Positions 40,366 to 50,165 of a stretch of DNA of 64,000 nucleotides are shown one piece after another. How positions within the stretch are numbered: the first letter of the stretch is position 1; each line of letters opens with the position of its first letter. Under the pieces are notes generated by a model. The model searched no databases, was not told the origin of the DNA, and saw only the letters and a list, made by a program, of their open reading frames with translations. The translations under genes were made by a program, and so were the position numbers. Source of the DNA: Candidatus Kinetoplastibacterium crithidii (GTDB taxonomy: Bacteria; Pseudomonadota; Gammaproteobacteria; Burkholderiales; Burkholderiaceae_B); assembly GCA_027557655.1 (NCBI GenBank), contig CP064915.1:620001-684000 (forward strand), in the 5' to 3' direction.

Positions 40366-41580
40366 ATGATTTCGCTTTCATTAATACAATCACTACTTGC
40401 CTGCTGTCTTGTTTTGCTTAGTGGGCGCTATTTGACACAAAGAATTACAATTTTAGCTAAATATAGTGTTCCTGACTCTATAGTTGGAGGACTTATTTTT
40501 GCTACTATGACGCAAATATTATCTGCATGGTTTGGTATTCAAATATATCTTGATACTGCCATTAAACCAACTTTCTTATTATTGTTCTTTGGATGCGTTG
40601 GTTTAACAGCAAACTTAAAACTATTAGCAAAAGGAGGGTCTAGACTAATAAGATTAATATTAGTTTTAGCACCATTTCTTCTTTTGCAAAATATGGTAGG
40701 ATTAGGATTAGCAAATTTGTTAGATATGCACCCATTAATGGGTCTAGTTGGCGGAACAATAACTTTAGTTGGTGGCCATGGTACTGGTGCTGCTTATGCA
40801 GCACGCTTTGCTGATTTCAACAATATTCAAAACATAACAGCATTAGCAATGACTTCTGCTACCATTGGACTTGTATTTGGTGGAGTTTTGGGAGGACCTA
40901 TTTCGGAATGGCTAATAAAACGTAATAAAATAGTTACTCCAAAGCAACAAGGAATCAAAGCAAAAACTGATGGTGAGGTAAGTGAGAAGGAAAATAATAC
41001 ACAACAATTAACCCCAGCAGAATTTATAACATCGTTAACAGTTGCTTTAATTACTTTAGTTGGTGGAACATACTTATCTAAACTAGTAGGAAGTTCTAAT
41101 GTTAGCCTACCTAATTTTCTATGGTGTTTAGCAATAGGTATTATAGTAAGAAATCTTGGTCCTATTTCTGGGCTCAAGCTTAATGATAAAGCAACAGAAA
41201 TACTAGGTACCGTCATGTTATCTCTGTTCTTAGGACTAACTATGATGACTTTAGATTTAGCTAGCGCAGCTAGATTAGCAGGTCCTTTAGCATTTATTCT
41301 CGTAATACAATCTATAGTTTGTGCCTTGTATTGTTGTTTAGTAGTATTTAAAGCTCTAAAAAAAGATTATGAGGCTGCAGTTATGGCAGGAGCATTTTGT
41401 GGTATAGGACTAGGAACTACAGCCACTGCTATAGCTAATATGCAGGCAATAGCAGGAAGACATGGAAATGCCCCACAATCATTTATTGTAATTCCTTTAA
41501 CTGGAGCTTTTCTAGTTGATATTATGAATGTGATTGTCCTTACAGCTCTAATATCATTACCTTGTATTGGAGGAGTATAA
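40366..41580 (+). CDS. gltS: Sodium/glutamate symporter
   Basis: Inner-membrane Na+-coupled glutamate importer, 404 residues, about ten hydrophobic segments in two inverted halves. VPDSIVGGLIFA near the start, LVGGTITLVGGHGTGAAYA and its second-half counterpart AGAFCGIGLGTTATAIANM are the GltS re-entrant-loop signatures. Its product would bring host glutamate into the symbiont, feeding arginine-pathway and other biosynthesis (argC is in this window). The stop overlaps the next gene's ATG (TAATG), preceded by a strong GGAGGAG site, so the two genes form an operon. Confidence 0.95.
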   Translation: MISLSLIQSLLACCLVLLSGRYLTQRITILAKYSVPDSIVGGLIFATMTQILSAWFGIQIYLDTAIKPTFLLLFFGCVGLTANLKLLAKGGSRLIRLILVLAPFLLLQNMVGLGLANLLDMHPLMGLVGGTITLVGGHGTGAAYAARFADFNNIQNITALAMTSATIGLVFGGVLGGPISEWLIKRNKIVTPKQQGIKAKTDGEVSEKENNTQQLTPAEFITSLTVALITLVGGTYLSKLVGSSNVSLPNFLWCLAIGIIVRNLGPISGLKLNDKATEILGTVMLSLFLGLTMMTLDLASAARLAGPLAFILVIQSIVCALYCCLVVFKALKKDYEAAVMAGAFCGIGLGTTATAIANMQAIAGRHGNAPQSFIVIPLTGAFLVDIMNVIVLTALISLPCIGGV

Positions 41581-43121
41581 TGAATTTTTTTAAAAAAATA
41601 TTGTTATTGTCATTATGCTTTATTCTAGCTGCCTGCGAGAGAAAACCTAGTTCTAGTGAATTATATAGCACTTTAAACAAAAGACTCCAAGAAACCTTTG
41701 GAGCTAATTCTTTTAAGATAGTAACACTAAATAGAATGGGTAGTGCTATAGATAGTACAGCACCATCCAATGAAAACAGAAGAGTAGTTTATTATGATGT
41801 AATATTAGAGGCCAATAAAAATATAGACCTAGGGGCTTGGGATCAACCAGGAGCTGCTGCTTTAGTAACCTTAATGGGAGCTGGCCCTAGAAGCATTATA
41901 GGAGTAGATTCAAGTGGTAACAAAGCTGGTGATAGAATCATAGCACATGCAACTGCTATATACCGTAAAAACGGTAGCAATTGGGAGAGAGTCTCTTCTG
42001 ATAACTATACAACAGAAGAATCTATAGAATCAGGATTGCAAAAACCTGCAACAGAAAGACTTTTAAGCACTTTAAATACAATAACTACCTCGATTCCTTA
42101 TACTTCTTCAAAAACAGCACAAAAAGTCGTGCAACAAGAATTGGAGCGTTCAGTTACAAGAATAAACGGTAGATTAGCAAGATTGCAAGATGGATATCCT
42201 TTTGCAGGTGGCCCAAACAAAGGTGAATATCTAGTCTTTGCTCAATCAATAGCCGATATTACACAAAGAAATCAAGTAAAAATGATACCATTAATAACAA
42301 GTGGTAGCACTGAAAACATTGATTTACTGAGAACAGGAAATGCAACTATAGCCTTGGCTCCTGCCGATATTGCTTTAATGGCATATAATGGAACAGGTCC
42401 TTTTGAAGGACATGGTCCTTTTGCTGAACTACGTACTCTTGGAAGTCTTTATCCAGAATTAGCGCATATAATAGTCAGACAAGATTCAGAAATAAAAAGA
42501 ATAATGGATCTTAAAGGTAAAAAAATATCTCTAGGACCAGATGGATCTGGGGGAAGGACAACTATTGAACAAATATTGGCAGCGCATGGACTACATGCTC
42601 ATAAAGATTATAAAGTTATAGATGCACCTTTTACTAATTCGTTACAACAGCTTAATAAAGAAGAAATTGATGCGGTAACTCAAATTATTGGAGTTCCAGC
42701 AACCCCAATAAGAGCAGCTATGACTCAATCTAACTTAAGAATTCTTCCACTGGAACCATTAGCAGTAAAAAGATTAATACAAAATAATCCAGCGCTATTA
42801 TCTTTAAATATAGCTGGAGGAACATATTCTAATCAAAGCAAAAGAATTCCAACTGTTGGGACAGCAGCATTAATGCTAACTACTTCTGAACTTACTGTAG
42901 CTGAAGCTGAAAACATGGCAAATGCTGTGTATAAGGCAGGTCAATATCTATTAGCTGCAGGATCAGCACAAGGGGCACAGGTATCAGTCACAACTTCAAA
43001 AATATGTCTTACAGTTCCAATCCATCCTGGAGCAGATGAGGCTTTAAGAAAAATGGCTCATACTGCATTACCGAGAGCTGTCCTACCTAGAAAAATACAA
43101 AAACAACCAATTAACAATTAA
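41580..43121 (+). CDS. TAXI-type solute-binding lipoprotein with an extra N-terminal region
   Basis: Start at 41580 (MNFFKKILLLSLCFILAACE), preceded by GGAGGAG; the frame upstream lies in gltS. 513 residues with a lipoprotein signal ending in AAC. Residues ~215-500 match the TAXI family of TRAP-transporter binding proteins: MIPLITSGSTENIDLLRTG, ADIALMAYNG, LGSLYPELAHIIVR, KGKKISLGPDGSGG and TAALMLTTSEL. Residues ~25-200 are additional to the usual ~320-residue TAXI protein and not recognised. No TRAP membrane component lies nearby; coupling to gltS by TAATG suggests a link with GltS or glutamate uptake. Composition is a little richer in G and C than its neighbours. Confidence 0.82.
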   Translation: MNFFKKILLLSLCFILAACERKPSSSELYSTLNKRLQETFGANSFKIVTLNRMGSAIDSTAPSNENRRVVYYDVILEANKNIDLGAWDQPGAAALVTLMGAGPRSIIGVDSSGNKAGDRIIAHATAIYRKNGSNWERVSSDNYTTEESIESGLQKPATERLLSTLNTITTSIPYTSSKTAQKVVQQELERSVTRINGRLARLQDGYPFAGGPNKGEYLVFAQSIADITQRNQVKMIPLITSGSTENIDLLRTGNATIALAPADIALMAYNGTGPFEGHGPFAELRTLGSLYPELAHIIVRQDSEIKRIMDLKGKKISLGPDGSGGRTTIEQILAAHGLHAHKDYKVIDAPFTNSLQQLNKEEIDAVTQIIGVPATPIRAAMTQSNLRILPLEPLAVKRLIQNNPALLSLNIAGGTYSNQSKRIPTVGTAALMLTTSELTVAEAENMANAVYKAGQYLLAAGSAQGAQVSVTTSKICLTVPIHPGADEALRKMAHTALPRAVLPRKIQKQPINN

Positions 43122-43126
43122 AACAT

Positions 43127-43196
43127 ATGGTTTGATAATTATCGATAATATTAAAAAATATAATAATAAAATAATTAAAAATAGTTATCAAACCAT
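43127..43196. terminator. Bidirectional terminator-like hairpin between the TAXI gene and dnaQ
   Basis: ATGGTTTGATAA (43127-43138) pairs perfectly with TTATCAAACCAT (43185-43196). It is placed between converging genes, with T-rich sequence after it on the plus strand. The 46-base loop contains a smaller ATTATCGATAAT palindrome. Confidence 0.6.
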
Positions 43197-43201
43197 TTTA
43201 T

Positions 43202-43918
43202 TTACGATTCTTTAAGTTTTTTATCTAACTCTATCCATAAAACACTATCAGGAGATTCTTTCTCCATATTTCTCAAATATTCCTGATGTGCATTAATTTC
43301 TTCTTCTTTCGCAAAAATTACTGGTAATGATAATTTTTCATAATTATCTATAACCTGGTTAGACTTAGTATTTCTTTCACAGTCATCAATTAAAAACTCG
43401 TTTTGTCCTCTGGTCATAGCCAACCAAACTTGTGACAAAAGCTTAGAATCAAGTAAAGCTCCGTGCATCTTTCTTTCTAAATTTGAAATACCATAATGAT
43501 CACATAAAGCATCCAAAGAATTTCTTTTACCAGGTCTTATTTTTCTAGCCAAAGATAGTGAATCTGTTATTCTTCTACAATAATTAGATAAATCCCCTAA
43601 ATTTAATTTATCCAATTCACTATTTAGAAACTTCACATCAAATTGTGCATTATGAGCTATAATTTCAGCATCATTAATAAAATCAAGAAATTGCAAAACT
43701 ACGTCTGCAAAATCTGGTTTATCTGATAAAAAATCTTTTGTTAAACCATGAACAGATAAAGCACCAGCATCTATTTCTCTATGTGGATTAATATATAAGT
43801 GCAAATAATTATTTGTAATAATACGATTGTTTATTTCAACACATCCTATTTCAATAACTCTATGCCCATCTGAAACATCCAATCCTGTGGTCTCAATATC
43901 AAAAACAACTTGTCTCAT
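43202..43918 (-). CDS. dnaQ: DNA polymerase III epsilon subunit (3'-5' exonuclease)
   Basis: Proofreading exonuclease of the replicative polymerase. The start at 43918 (MRQVVFDIETTGLD) is preferred; the longer frame overlaps rnhA. 238 residues. DEDDh exonuclease motifs: Exo I FDIETTGL (DxE), Exo II IIAHNAQFDVKFLNSEL (D), Exo III HGALLDSKLL (H and D). The C-terminal ~50 residues would hold the alpha-subunit contact. rnhA lies just upstream on the same strand (25-base gap), an ancient pairing. No active-site loss is seen. Confidence 0.95.
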   Translation of the reverse strand: MRQVVFDIETTGLDVSDGHRVIEIGCVEINNRIITNNYLHLYINPHREIDAGALSVHGLTKDFLSDKPDFADVVLQFLDFINDAEIIAHNAQFDVKFLNSELDKLNLGDLSNYCRRITDSLSLARKIRPGKRNSLDALCDHYGISNLERKMHGALLDSKLLSQVWLAMTRGQNEFLIDDCERNTKSNQVIDNYEKLSLPVIFAKEEEINAHQEYLRNMEKESPDSVLWIELDKKLKES

Positions 43919-43943
43919 AACAATTAAACTTTCAAATAAATCT

Positions 43944-44396
43944 TTATATAGTTTCCACACCCATATTTGCTAACCTATCAGCTTTATTATTTCCATAATT
44001 ATCTGAATGACCTTTTACCCAATTCCAATTAATATTATAATTTCCTGACAATTCATCTAAAGACTCCCAAAGATCTTTATTCTTCACATCCTTACCATTT
44101 GATAACTTCCAACCTTTATGTTTCCAACTATTTATCCAGTTAGTTATTCCGTTCATAACATATTTAGAATCAGTATAGATTGCTATATCCATATAACTAC
44201 TATTACCTAATTTCTTTAATCCATTAATTACGGCTAATAACTCCATACGATTATTTGTTGTTTTACTTTCTCCCCCGTAAATATTATCTTCTCTTCCATC
44301 TGGCCATTTGATAACAACACCCCATCCTCCTATGCCAGGATTTCCTTTACAGGCACCATCGGTCCAAATTTCAACATAATTAACGTTATTTGTCAT
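43944..44396 (-). CDS. rnhA: Ribonuclease HI
   Basis: Cuts RNA in RNA-DNA hybrids. 150 residues, normal size. The four acidic catalytic residues are seen: Asp in IWTDGACKGNPG, Glu in NNRMELLAVI, Asp in YTDSKYV and Asp in NNKADRLA, with the conserved His in GHSDNYG. The gene order rnhA-dnaQ is ancestral. 166 bases upstream separate it from the divergent gloB. Confidence 0.97.
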   Translation of the reverse strand: MTNNVNYVEIWTDGACKGNPGIGGWGVVIKWPDGREDNIYGGESKTTNNRMELLAVINGLKKLGNSSYMDIAIYTDSKYVMNGITNWINSWKHKGWKLSNGKDVKNKDLWESLDELSGNYNINWNWVKGHSDNYGNNKADRLANMGVETI

Positions 44397-44562
44397 AGAA
44401 TTATATAAATTAATAAGTAGATAGACTTACAGTCAAATTATAATGTATATATTATATACTTTACTTGGATTCTTTATAGATAAAAATATAAGTTATATAA
44501 AATAGATTATTTAAATTTAAAATTAATAGAATTAAATAATCTAAGAAATATAGGACACATAA

Positions 44563-45378
44563 ATGTTAGATGAAAAGTTTTTAAAAAGAATTATAAGCTT
44601 TGGAGGAATTATTCCAATAAAAGCCTTTAAAGATAACTACATATGGTCTATCATAAAAAATGGAAAAATTGCAGTAATCGATCCTGGTGATTATAAAGTA
44701 GTATTAGAATTTATAGAAAAATATTCATTAAAACTTATCGCCATACTAATTACTCATCATCATAAAGATCATACAGCAGGTGTAGAAATACTATCTAAAA
44801 AGTTTAATATCCCCGTATTTGCATCAAAAAAATCTAAATTACCATTTTGTAACAATCATTTGATAGAAAATGATATTATAAAATTACGTGAACTAGATCT
44901 TAAATTAAAAATAATAGATGTTCCTGGTCATACTGATGATCATATTGCTTTTTATGGAAAAACAATTAAAAATCGCAAAGTTCTATTTTGTGGCGATGTC
45001 CTATTTTCAGCTGGATGTGGACGTGTTTTAGAAAACAATTACATACAAATGTTTAATTCACTTAAAAAACTCTGTAAGCTACCACTAAATACCATAATTT
45101 TCTGTGCCCATGAATATACTATAAGCAACTTAATTTGGGCAATGAATGTTGATAAAGATAACAAATACTTGCAATTTTGCTATAAACATGCAAAATTACT
45201 AAGGAAATATGGTTACCCAACATTACCATCTTCCATTATTAAAGAGTTATATATTAACCCATTCCTAAGAACAGATTATATCAATATCATCAAATCAGCC
45301 TCTTTGCATGCTAAAATCCAACTTCAATCACAAATAGATGTCTTTATAGAATTAAGAAAATGGAAAAATGCGTCTTAA
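44563..45378 (+). CDS. gloB: Hydroxyacylglutathione hydrolase (glyoxalase II)
   Basis: Metallo-beta-lactamase-fold enzyme that splits S-lactoylglutathione, completing methylglyoxal detoxification. 271 residues. Metal-binding THHHKDHTAG, then VPGHTDDHIAF, the bridging Asp in LFCGDVLFSAGCGR and His in FCAHEYT are intact. The N-terminal PIKAFKDNYIW matches the family start. The last ~11 bases overlap mltD, an order (gloB-mltD) also found in relatives. Confidence 0.95.
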   Translation: MLDEKFLKRIISFGGIIPIKAFKDNYIWSIIKNGKIAVIDPGDYKVVLEFIEKYSLKLIAILITHHHKDHTAGVEILSKKFNIPVFASKKSKLPFCNNHLIENDIIKLRELDLKLKIIDVPGHTDDHIAFYGKTIKNRKVLFCGDVLFSAGCGRVLENNYIQMFNSLKKLCKLPLNTIIFCAHEYTISNLIWAMNVDKDNKYLQFCYKHAKLLRKYGYPTLPSSIIKELYINPFLRTDYINIIKSASLHAKIQLQSQIDVFIELRKWKNAS

Positions 45379-46642
45379 AAAAAATTTAATTATACAGTTT
45401 TATTTTATATTTATATGTGTCCTTATAACAGGGTGTACTATGCTTGTACGTCCACAAATAGGGCAATTAAAAAGTATAATTCTTTCTAACAATACTAGTA
45501 GTAATACTGATGATATATGGGATGTAATTAGAGAAGGCTTCCAAATTCCTAATTTAAACAACAACCTATCAAAACAATGGACTCAGTATTACAAAGAGCA
45601 TCCTGAATCTATAAGACGTATCGCTGAGAGATCTGTGAAATATTTATATTTTGTAGTTAATGAGATAAATAATAGAGGTTTACCAACTGAATTAGCTCTT
45701 ATGCCTTTTATAGAAAGTGCTTATGATCCTTCTGCAATTTCAAAAAATAAAGCTTCCGGATTATGGCAATTTGTTCCTAGGACTGCCAAACACTTCAATT
45801 TAAAACAAAATTGGTGGTTAGATGAAAGAAGAGATCCAATAATATCAACATATGCCGCCTTAGATTACTTAGAATCTCTATATAAGAGACAAGGTGATTG
45901 GCACCTTGCGCTAGCTTCATATAATTGTGGTGAATCAGTCGTACAAAAAGCTATAGAAAAAAATAAAAAATCTAATAAATCTACAAAATATATAAATCTT
46001 CAACTTCCAAAAGAAACTACTAATTATGTACCAAAACTACAAGCTGTAAAAAATATTATCACAAACCCACAAAAATATGGAATTGATCTACCTAGGGTCG
46101 AAAATAAACCATACTTTCAAACAGTAAAGAAAAATAGAGACATTGATATTGAAGTAGCTGCAAAATTAGCAGAAATATCCCTTGAAGAATTTAAAGCTCT
46201 CAACCCATCTCATAACAGACCAGTAATATCTTCTAAACATTCACAAACAATTTTATTACCAGCAAAAAATATAGATAAATTTCATATAAATTTAAAAAAA
46301 TTTACAGATAACTTAAGCAACTGGAAAATATATAAATCCAAAGATGGTGAAACTTTTTTTTCAATAGCTAAAAAATTTGGAGTTTCTGAAATAAAACTAA
46401 AAAAGATCAACAACATAAGAACTCAACAAAAAACAGCTTCGGGACAACTATTATTAATAGAACAAAAAAATGTCATTTCTTCAAATAAAAAAACTTATGA
46501 TTATCTTGTACTCCCTGGAGATAATTTATCAAAAATTGCAAAAAAACATAATACAACTGTCAAAGAAATACGCTATTTAAATAGACTAAAGGATGATCGC
46601 ATTAAACATGGCAAAAAAATAAAATTGCCTTGTAAGGGATGA
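45368..46642 (+). CDS. mltD: Membrane-bound lytic murein transglycosylase D
   Basis: Outer-membrane lipoprotein that cleaves glycan strands of peptidoglycan. 424 residues. Lipoprotein signal ending VLITGC; SLT domain ~100-220 with the catalytic Glu in MPFIESAYDPSAIS and with SGLWQFVPRTAKHF and LALASYNCGESVV. LysM-type repeats are at ~325-370 (YKSKDGETFFSIAKKFGVS) and ~380-422 (YLVLPGDNLSKIAKKHNTT). The start overlaps gloB by 11 bases. Retaining a dedicated lytic enzyme indicates that a peptidoglycan sacculus is still made and remodelled. Confidence 0.95.
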   Translation: MRLKKNLIIQFYFIFICVLITGCTMLVRPQIGQLKSIILSNNTSSNTDDIWDVIREGFQIPNLNNNLSKQWTQYYKEHPESIRRIAERSVKYLYFVVNEINNRGLPTELALMPFIESAYDPSAISKNKASGLWQFVPRTAKHFNLKQNWWLDERRDPIISTYAALDYLESLYKRQGDWHLALASYNCGESVVQKAIEKNKKSNKSTKYINLQLPKETTNYVPKLQAVKNIITNPQKYGIDLPRVENKPYFQTVKKNRDIDIEVAAKLAEISLEEFKALNPSHNRPVISSKHSQTILLPAKNIDKFHINLKKFTDNLSNWKIYKSKDGETFFSIAKKFGVSEIKLKKINNIRTQQKTASGQLLLIEQKNVISSNKKTYDYLVLPGDNLSKIAKKHNTTVKEIRYLNRLKDDRIKHGKKIKLPCKG

Positions 46643-46684
46643 TTTAACAAAAACTAATCTTAACCTATTAAATAGGAGTAGAAT

Positions 46685-47461
46685 GTGGGGCTTCTAAAAT
46701 CAAAAAAAATTTTAATTACAGGTGTAATATCAAACCGCTCTATTGCATATGGAATAGCAAAGTCTTGTAAAAATCAGGGAGCAGAATTAGCTCTAACATA
46801 TGTAACAGATAGGATGAAAGATCGTGTTATAGAATTATCTAGAGAGCTAGATTGCAAAATATGCTTACCTTGTGATGTAAGTAGTGATGATTCTATAGAA
46901 AAATTAAAAACTAAACTCTCAGAATATTGGGATAATTTAGATGGTTTAGTCCACTCAATAGCTTTTGCAAATAAAGACTCTATATCAGATAAATTCTTAG
47001 ACGGATGCAATAGAGAAAATTTTCGTATTGCACATGAAATTTCTTCCTATAGTTTACCTGCTTTAACAAAAACATTACTACCTTTAATGAATACACATGC
47101 ATCTATAGTTACGCTAAGTTATATAGGATCTGAAAGATTTGTACCAAATTATAATATGATGGGACTAGCAAAAGCTTCTTTGGAATCAAGCATAAGATAT
47201 CTAGCTAATGATTTAGGATACAGGGGAATAAGAATCAATGGAATATCTTCTGGTCCAATAAAAACATTAGCAGCAAGTGGGATAAAAGATTTCTCAAATA
47301 TACTAAAATTTGTTGAAAATAACGCACCACTCAAAAGAAATGTTACAACAGAAGATATAGGGAACGTAGCTTCTTTTTTATTATCAAATTTATCTTCTGG
47401 GATAACTAGTGAAATAATACACGTAGATGCTGGATTTTCTAATATAGTAGGATTATGCTAG
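46685..47461 (+). CDS. fabI: Enoyl-[acyl-carrier-protein] reductase (NADH)
   Basis: Last reductive step of the fatty-acid elongation cycle. 258 residues, short-chain dehydrogenase fold. The start is GTG at 46685: it gives (M)GLLKSKKILITGVISNRSIAYG, the family N-terminus, 6 bases after AGGAG (46674-46678); the ATG at 46683 is in another frame and stops after four codons. SNRSIAYGIA binds NADH; the catalytic Tyr-x6-Lys is YNMMGLAKAS, and SYIGSERFVPNYN precedes it. GTG starts are unusual in this AT-rich genome. Confidence 0.96.
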   Translation: MGLLKSKKILITGVISNRSIAYGIAKSCKNQGAELALTYVTDRMKDRVIELSRELDCKICLPCDVSSDDSIEKLKTKLSEYWDNLDGLVHSIAFANKDSISDKFLDGCNRENFRIAHEISSYSLPALTKTLLPLMNTHASIVTLSYIGSERFVPNYNMMGLAKASLESSIRYLANDLGYRGIRINGISSGPIKTLAASGIKDFSNILKFVENNAPLKRNVTTEDIGNVASFLLSNLSSGITSEIIHVDAGFSNIVGLC

Positions 47462-47554
47462 AGAATATAAACTAACTATGACATGTATTTTGGAAAATCA
47501 GCTTTAATGTTATATTATTAAATACTTTAATTATAATTTATCCAGGGAAGTATT

Positions 47555-49393
47555 ATGTCTGATGAAAAGTCATGTTTTTCATATTTTGAAAATCTGATTG
47601 ATCCATTCAGAGAGACACCAGATATTCCACCTCCGTATAAAGTATCTTCGTTTTTTTACTACTACTTAAAACAAATAAAAACGATCTTGATAATTTTGCT
47701 TTTTATAGGACTGGGAGTTTCTTTAGTTGAAATTGCATTATTCAAATATGTAGCAAATATAATAGACTTGGCTCAATCAAGTAATCCTGAAAAAATATTT
47801 GGAACGCATTATAAAGAATTATTGTTAATGACGTTAGTAATATTAGTATGTCGACCTATCATATTCGCTTTGCATGACCTGCTAGTTCAACAAACCATTA
47901 CATCTAATATGGCAGCATTAATAAGATGGCAAAATCATAAATATATTCTTAAACAAAGTATTAGTTTTTTCTATAATGATTTTGCTGGAAGAATATCTAA
48001 CAGAGTGATACAAACTGGCGCTGCATTAAGAGATTCGGCAATACAAGCAATAGAAGCAATTTGGCATGTAGTTGTTTATACAAGCAGTGCGATATTCATA
48101 TTTTTACAAACTGACTGGCATTTAATATTTCCTTTATTAATTTGGATCGTTATATATGTATTCTTTCTTATGCATTATATTCCACTAATTCAAAAACGCT
48201 CTGCTATATCATCTGAAACTAGATCTAAATTAATTGGACTAATTGTAGATACTTATTCAAATATAATTACTATTAAACTATTTTCACACACAAAACAAGA
48301 AGAAGAATATGCTAAAAACACCATGATAGAACAAATAAAAACACATCAATTAGCTTTAAGACTTATAACGGAAATGGATACAGCACTAACTGCTATTAAT
48401 GGCCTATTAATAGTATCAACAGCAGGTATAGCATTATGGTTATGGAGCAAAAACATAATATCCTTAGGATCTATTACTTTAGCTATAAGCTTAGTAATAA
48501 GAATAAATAATATGTCAAGTTGGCTAATGTGGGTAGTAAAAAATATATTTGAAAATGTAGGAGTTGTACAAGATAGTATTGGAACAATATCTCAATCTAG
48601 AGAGATTGAGGATTTTGATAAATCAAAAGTCTTAAAAATAACGGATGGAGAAATCAAATTTGATTCAGTATTTTTTGCTTACGAAAAAAAACATGAGGTT
48701 ATAACAAACCTAACATTAACAATCAAAGCAAAAGAAAAAATAGCTATAGTTGGACCATCTGGAGCAGGTAAATCAACATTAATACATTTATTACTTAGAT
48801 TACATGAAGTAAAAAATGGATCTATATGTATAGATGGACAGAACATTAAATATGTTACTCAAGATAGTTTAAGATCACAAATAAGTGTAGTCACACAAGA
48901 TGTTTCTCTACTACATAGGTCTATAAGAGATAATCTTATTTGTGGAGCTAATAATATATCAGAAGAGCAACTAGATAATGTAATAAAAAAAACAAAATTA
49001 GACTTTATATATAGTATTAAGGATACTAATGGAAATATTGGACTAGATGCACATGTCGGAGAAAGAGGTATAAAACTATCTGGAGGACAAAAACAAAGGA
49101 TAGCTATTGCCAGAGCACTGCTAAAAAATTCTCCAATAATCATATTAGATGAAGCAACTTCAGCTCTAGACTCTGAAACTGAATCTATAATTCAACAAAA
49201 TTTAGAAGATATGATGACTGGCAAGACTGTTATAACTATCGCTCATAGACTATCTACCATTCTCAAAATGGATAGAATTATTATAGTCAGTAAAGGAACA
49301 ATTGTTGACTCAGGAACACATATGGAACTAGTATCAAAAGAAGGAATATACCAAACACTTTGGGATAAACAATCTAGATATCTTACAAAATAA
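47555..49393 (+). CDS. ABC exporter (fused membrane and ATPase domains)
   Basis: 612 residues, a half-transporter of the MsbA/ABCB type that should act as a dimer in the inner membrane. Six hydrophobic segments cover ~35-340. The ATPase domain has Walker A GPSGAGKST (~405), Q-loop VVTQDVSLLHRS, signature LSGGQKQRIAIARAL, Walker B IIILDEATSALDSE and the switch His in AHRLST. The soluble N-terminus (DPFRETPDIPPPY) is like a Bordetella-type exporter of unknown substrate. If lipid A is not made, MsbA-type lipid A flipping is not its job; lipid or small-molecule export is possible. Confidence 0.9.
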   Translation: MSDEKSCFSYFENLIDPFRETPDIPPPYKVSSFFYYYLKQIKTILIILLFIGLGVSLVEIALFKYVANIIDLAQSSNPEKIFGTHYKELLLMTLVILVCRPIIFALHDLLVQQTITSNMAALIRWQNHKYILKQSISFFYNDFAGRISNRVIQTGAALRDSAIQAIEAIWHVVVYTSSAIFIFLQTDWHLIFPLLIWIVIYVFFLMHYIPLIQKRSAISSETRSKLIGLIVDTYSNIITIKLFSHTKQEEEYAKNTMIEQIKTHQLALRLITEMDTALTAINGLLIVSTAGIALWLWSKNIISLGSITLAISLVIRINNMSSWLMWVVKNIFENVGVVQDSIGTISQSREIEDFDKSKVLKITDGEIKFDSVFFAYEKKHEVITNLTLTIKAKEKIAIVGPSGAGKSTLIHLLLRLHEVKNGSICIDGQNIKYVTQDSLRSQISVVTQDVSLLHRSIRDNLICGANNISEEQLDNVIKKTKLDFIYSIKDTNGNIGLDAHVGERGIKLSGGQKQRIAIARALLKNSPIIILDEATSALDSETESIIQQNLEDMMTGKTVITIAHRLSTILKMDRIIIVSKGTIVDSGTHMELVSKEGIYQTLWDKQSRYLTK

Positions 49394-49400
49394 TATTCTA

Positions 49401-49491
49401 TGGCGGACAGAGGGGGATTCGAACCCCCGATACGCTATAAACGTATACACGCTTTCCAGGCGTGCGCCTTCAACCACTCGGCCATCTGTCC
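49401..49491 (-). tRNA. tRNA-Ser (GGA)
   Basis: 91 nt with encoded CCA and a long variable arm (class II). Acceptor GGACAGA / TCTGTCC, D-arm with GGCCGAGTGG, anticodon arm GCCTGGAAAGC carrying GGA, variable arm TATACGTTTATAGCGTA, T-arm CGGGGGTTCGAATCCCCC. Read from the minus strand between the ABC exporter gene and ribE. Confidence 0.97.
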
Positions 49492-49525
49492 TACTGAAAC
49501 ACAAGGACTTTTATTATAGCATATT

Positions 49526-50146
49526 TTATCTATTAAAAGTCAAAATTCGTTCAACATATCTAGCAATGCTATCTATTTCTATATTTACAAAATCGTTTTT
49601 TGATAATTTATATAAAGTAGTAGCAATCTGAGTATGTGGAATAATGTTGATCGTAATTCTAGAAAAATTATTGTAATCCATAACTGAATTAATAGTTAAA
49701 CTAACTCCATTAATTGCTATAGATCCTTTATAAGCTAGAAATTTAGAAAAATCTGTAGGAATATCTATAAGCAATTCTTTAGATTCACCACAAGGACTAA
49801 AATCATATACTTTACCTATACAATCTACATGACCATATAATATATGCCCACCCATTCTTGACTCTAATTTTAAAGCTCTTTCAATATTAACTTCCCCTAC
49901 TGAAGAAAGGCCTACTGTACATTTCAAACTTTCTTGAGAAATATCAACATAAAAACCCTTGCCTTCTATATTAGTAACAGTCATACATGCTCCTTGTATA
50001 GATATAGAATCTCCTATAGAAATACTCTTTAAGTCTATATTGTTGACTTCTATAAATAATCTAATACCATTACTAATATTTTTTAAATTCTCATCGTTAT
50101 ATACTTTAGTTATAAAACCAATATCTTCTATTATCCCTGTAAACAT
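49526..50146 (-). CDS. ribE: Riboflavin synthase (alpha subunit)
   Basis: Dismutes two 6,7-dimethyl-8-ribityllumazines to riboflavin. 206 residues with two lumazine-binding half-domains: MFTGIIEDIGFI and GDSISIQGACMTVT (first), GGHILYGHVDCIG and GSIAINGVSLTIN (second). The repeat signature is clear. ribD lies just upstream (19-base gap), so this is part of a riboflavin operon; ribBA and ribH are not seen nearby. Riboflavin supply to the host is a known feature of trypanosomatid endosymbionts. Confidence 0.96.
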   Translation of the reverse strand: MFTGIIEDIGFITKVYNDENLKNISNGIRLFIEVNNIDLKSISIGDSISIQGACMTVTNIEGKGFYVDISQESLKCTVGLSSVGEVNIERALKLESRMGGHILYGHVDCIGKVYDFSPCGESKELLIDIPTDFSKFLAYKGSIAINGVSLTINSVMDYNNFSRITINIIPHTQIATTLYKLSKNDFVNIEIDSIARYVERILTFNR

Positions 50147-50165
50147 AATAAAATCCGTTATTAAT

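Noticed and set aside
40366..43121. Recent horizontal acquisition of gltS and the TAXI gene, suggested by slightly richer G and C
   Set aside because: The difference is small and can come from protein constraint (Gly/Ala-rich membrane and binding proteins); no mobile-element traces flank the pair.
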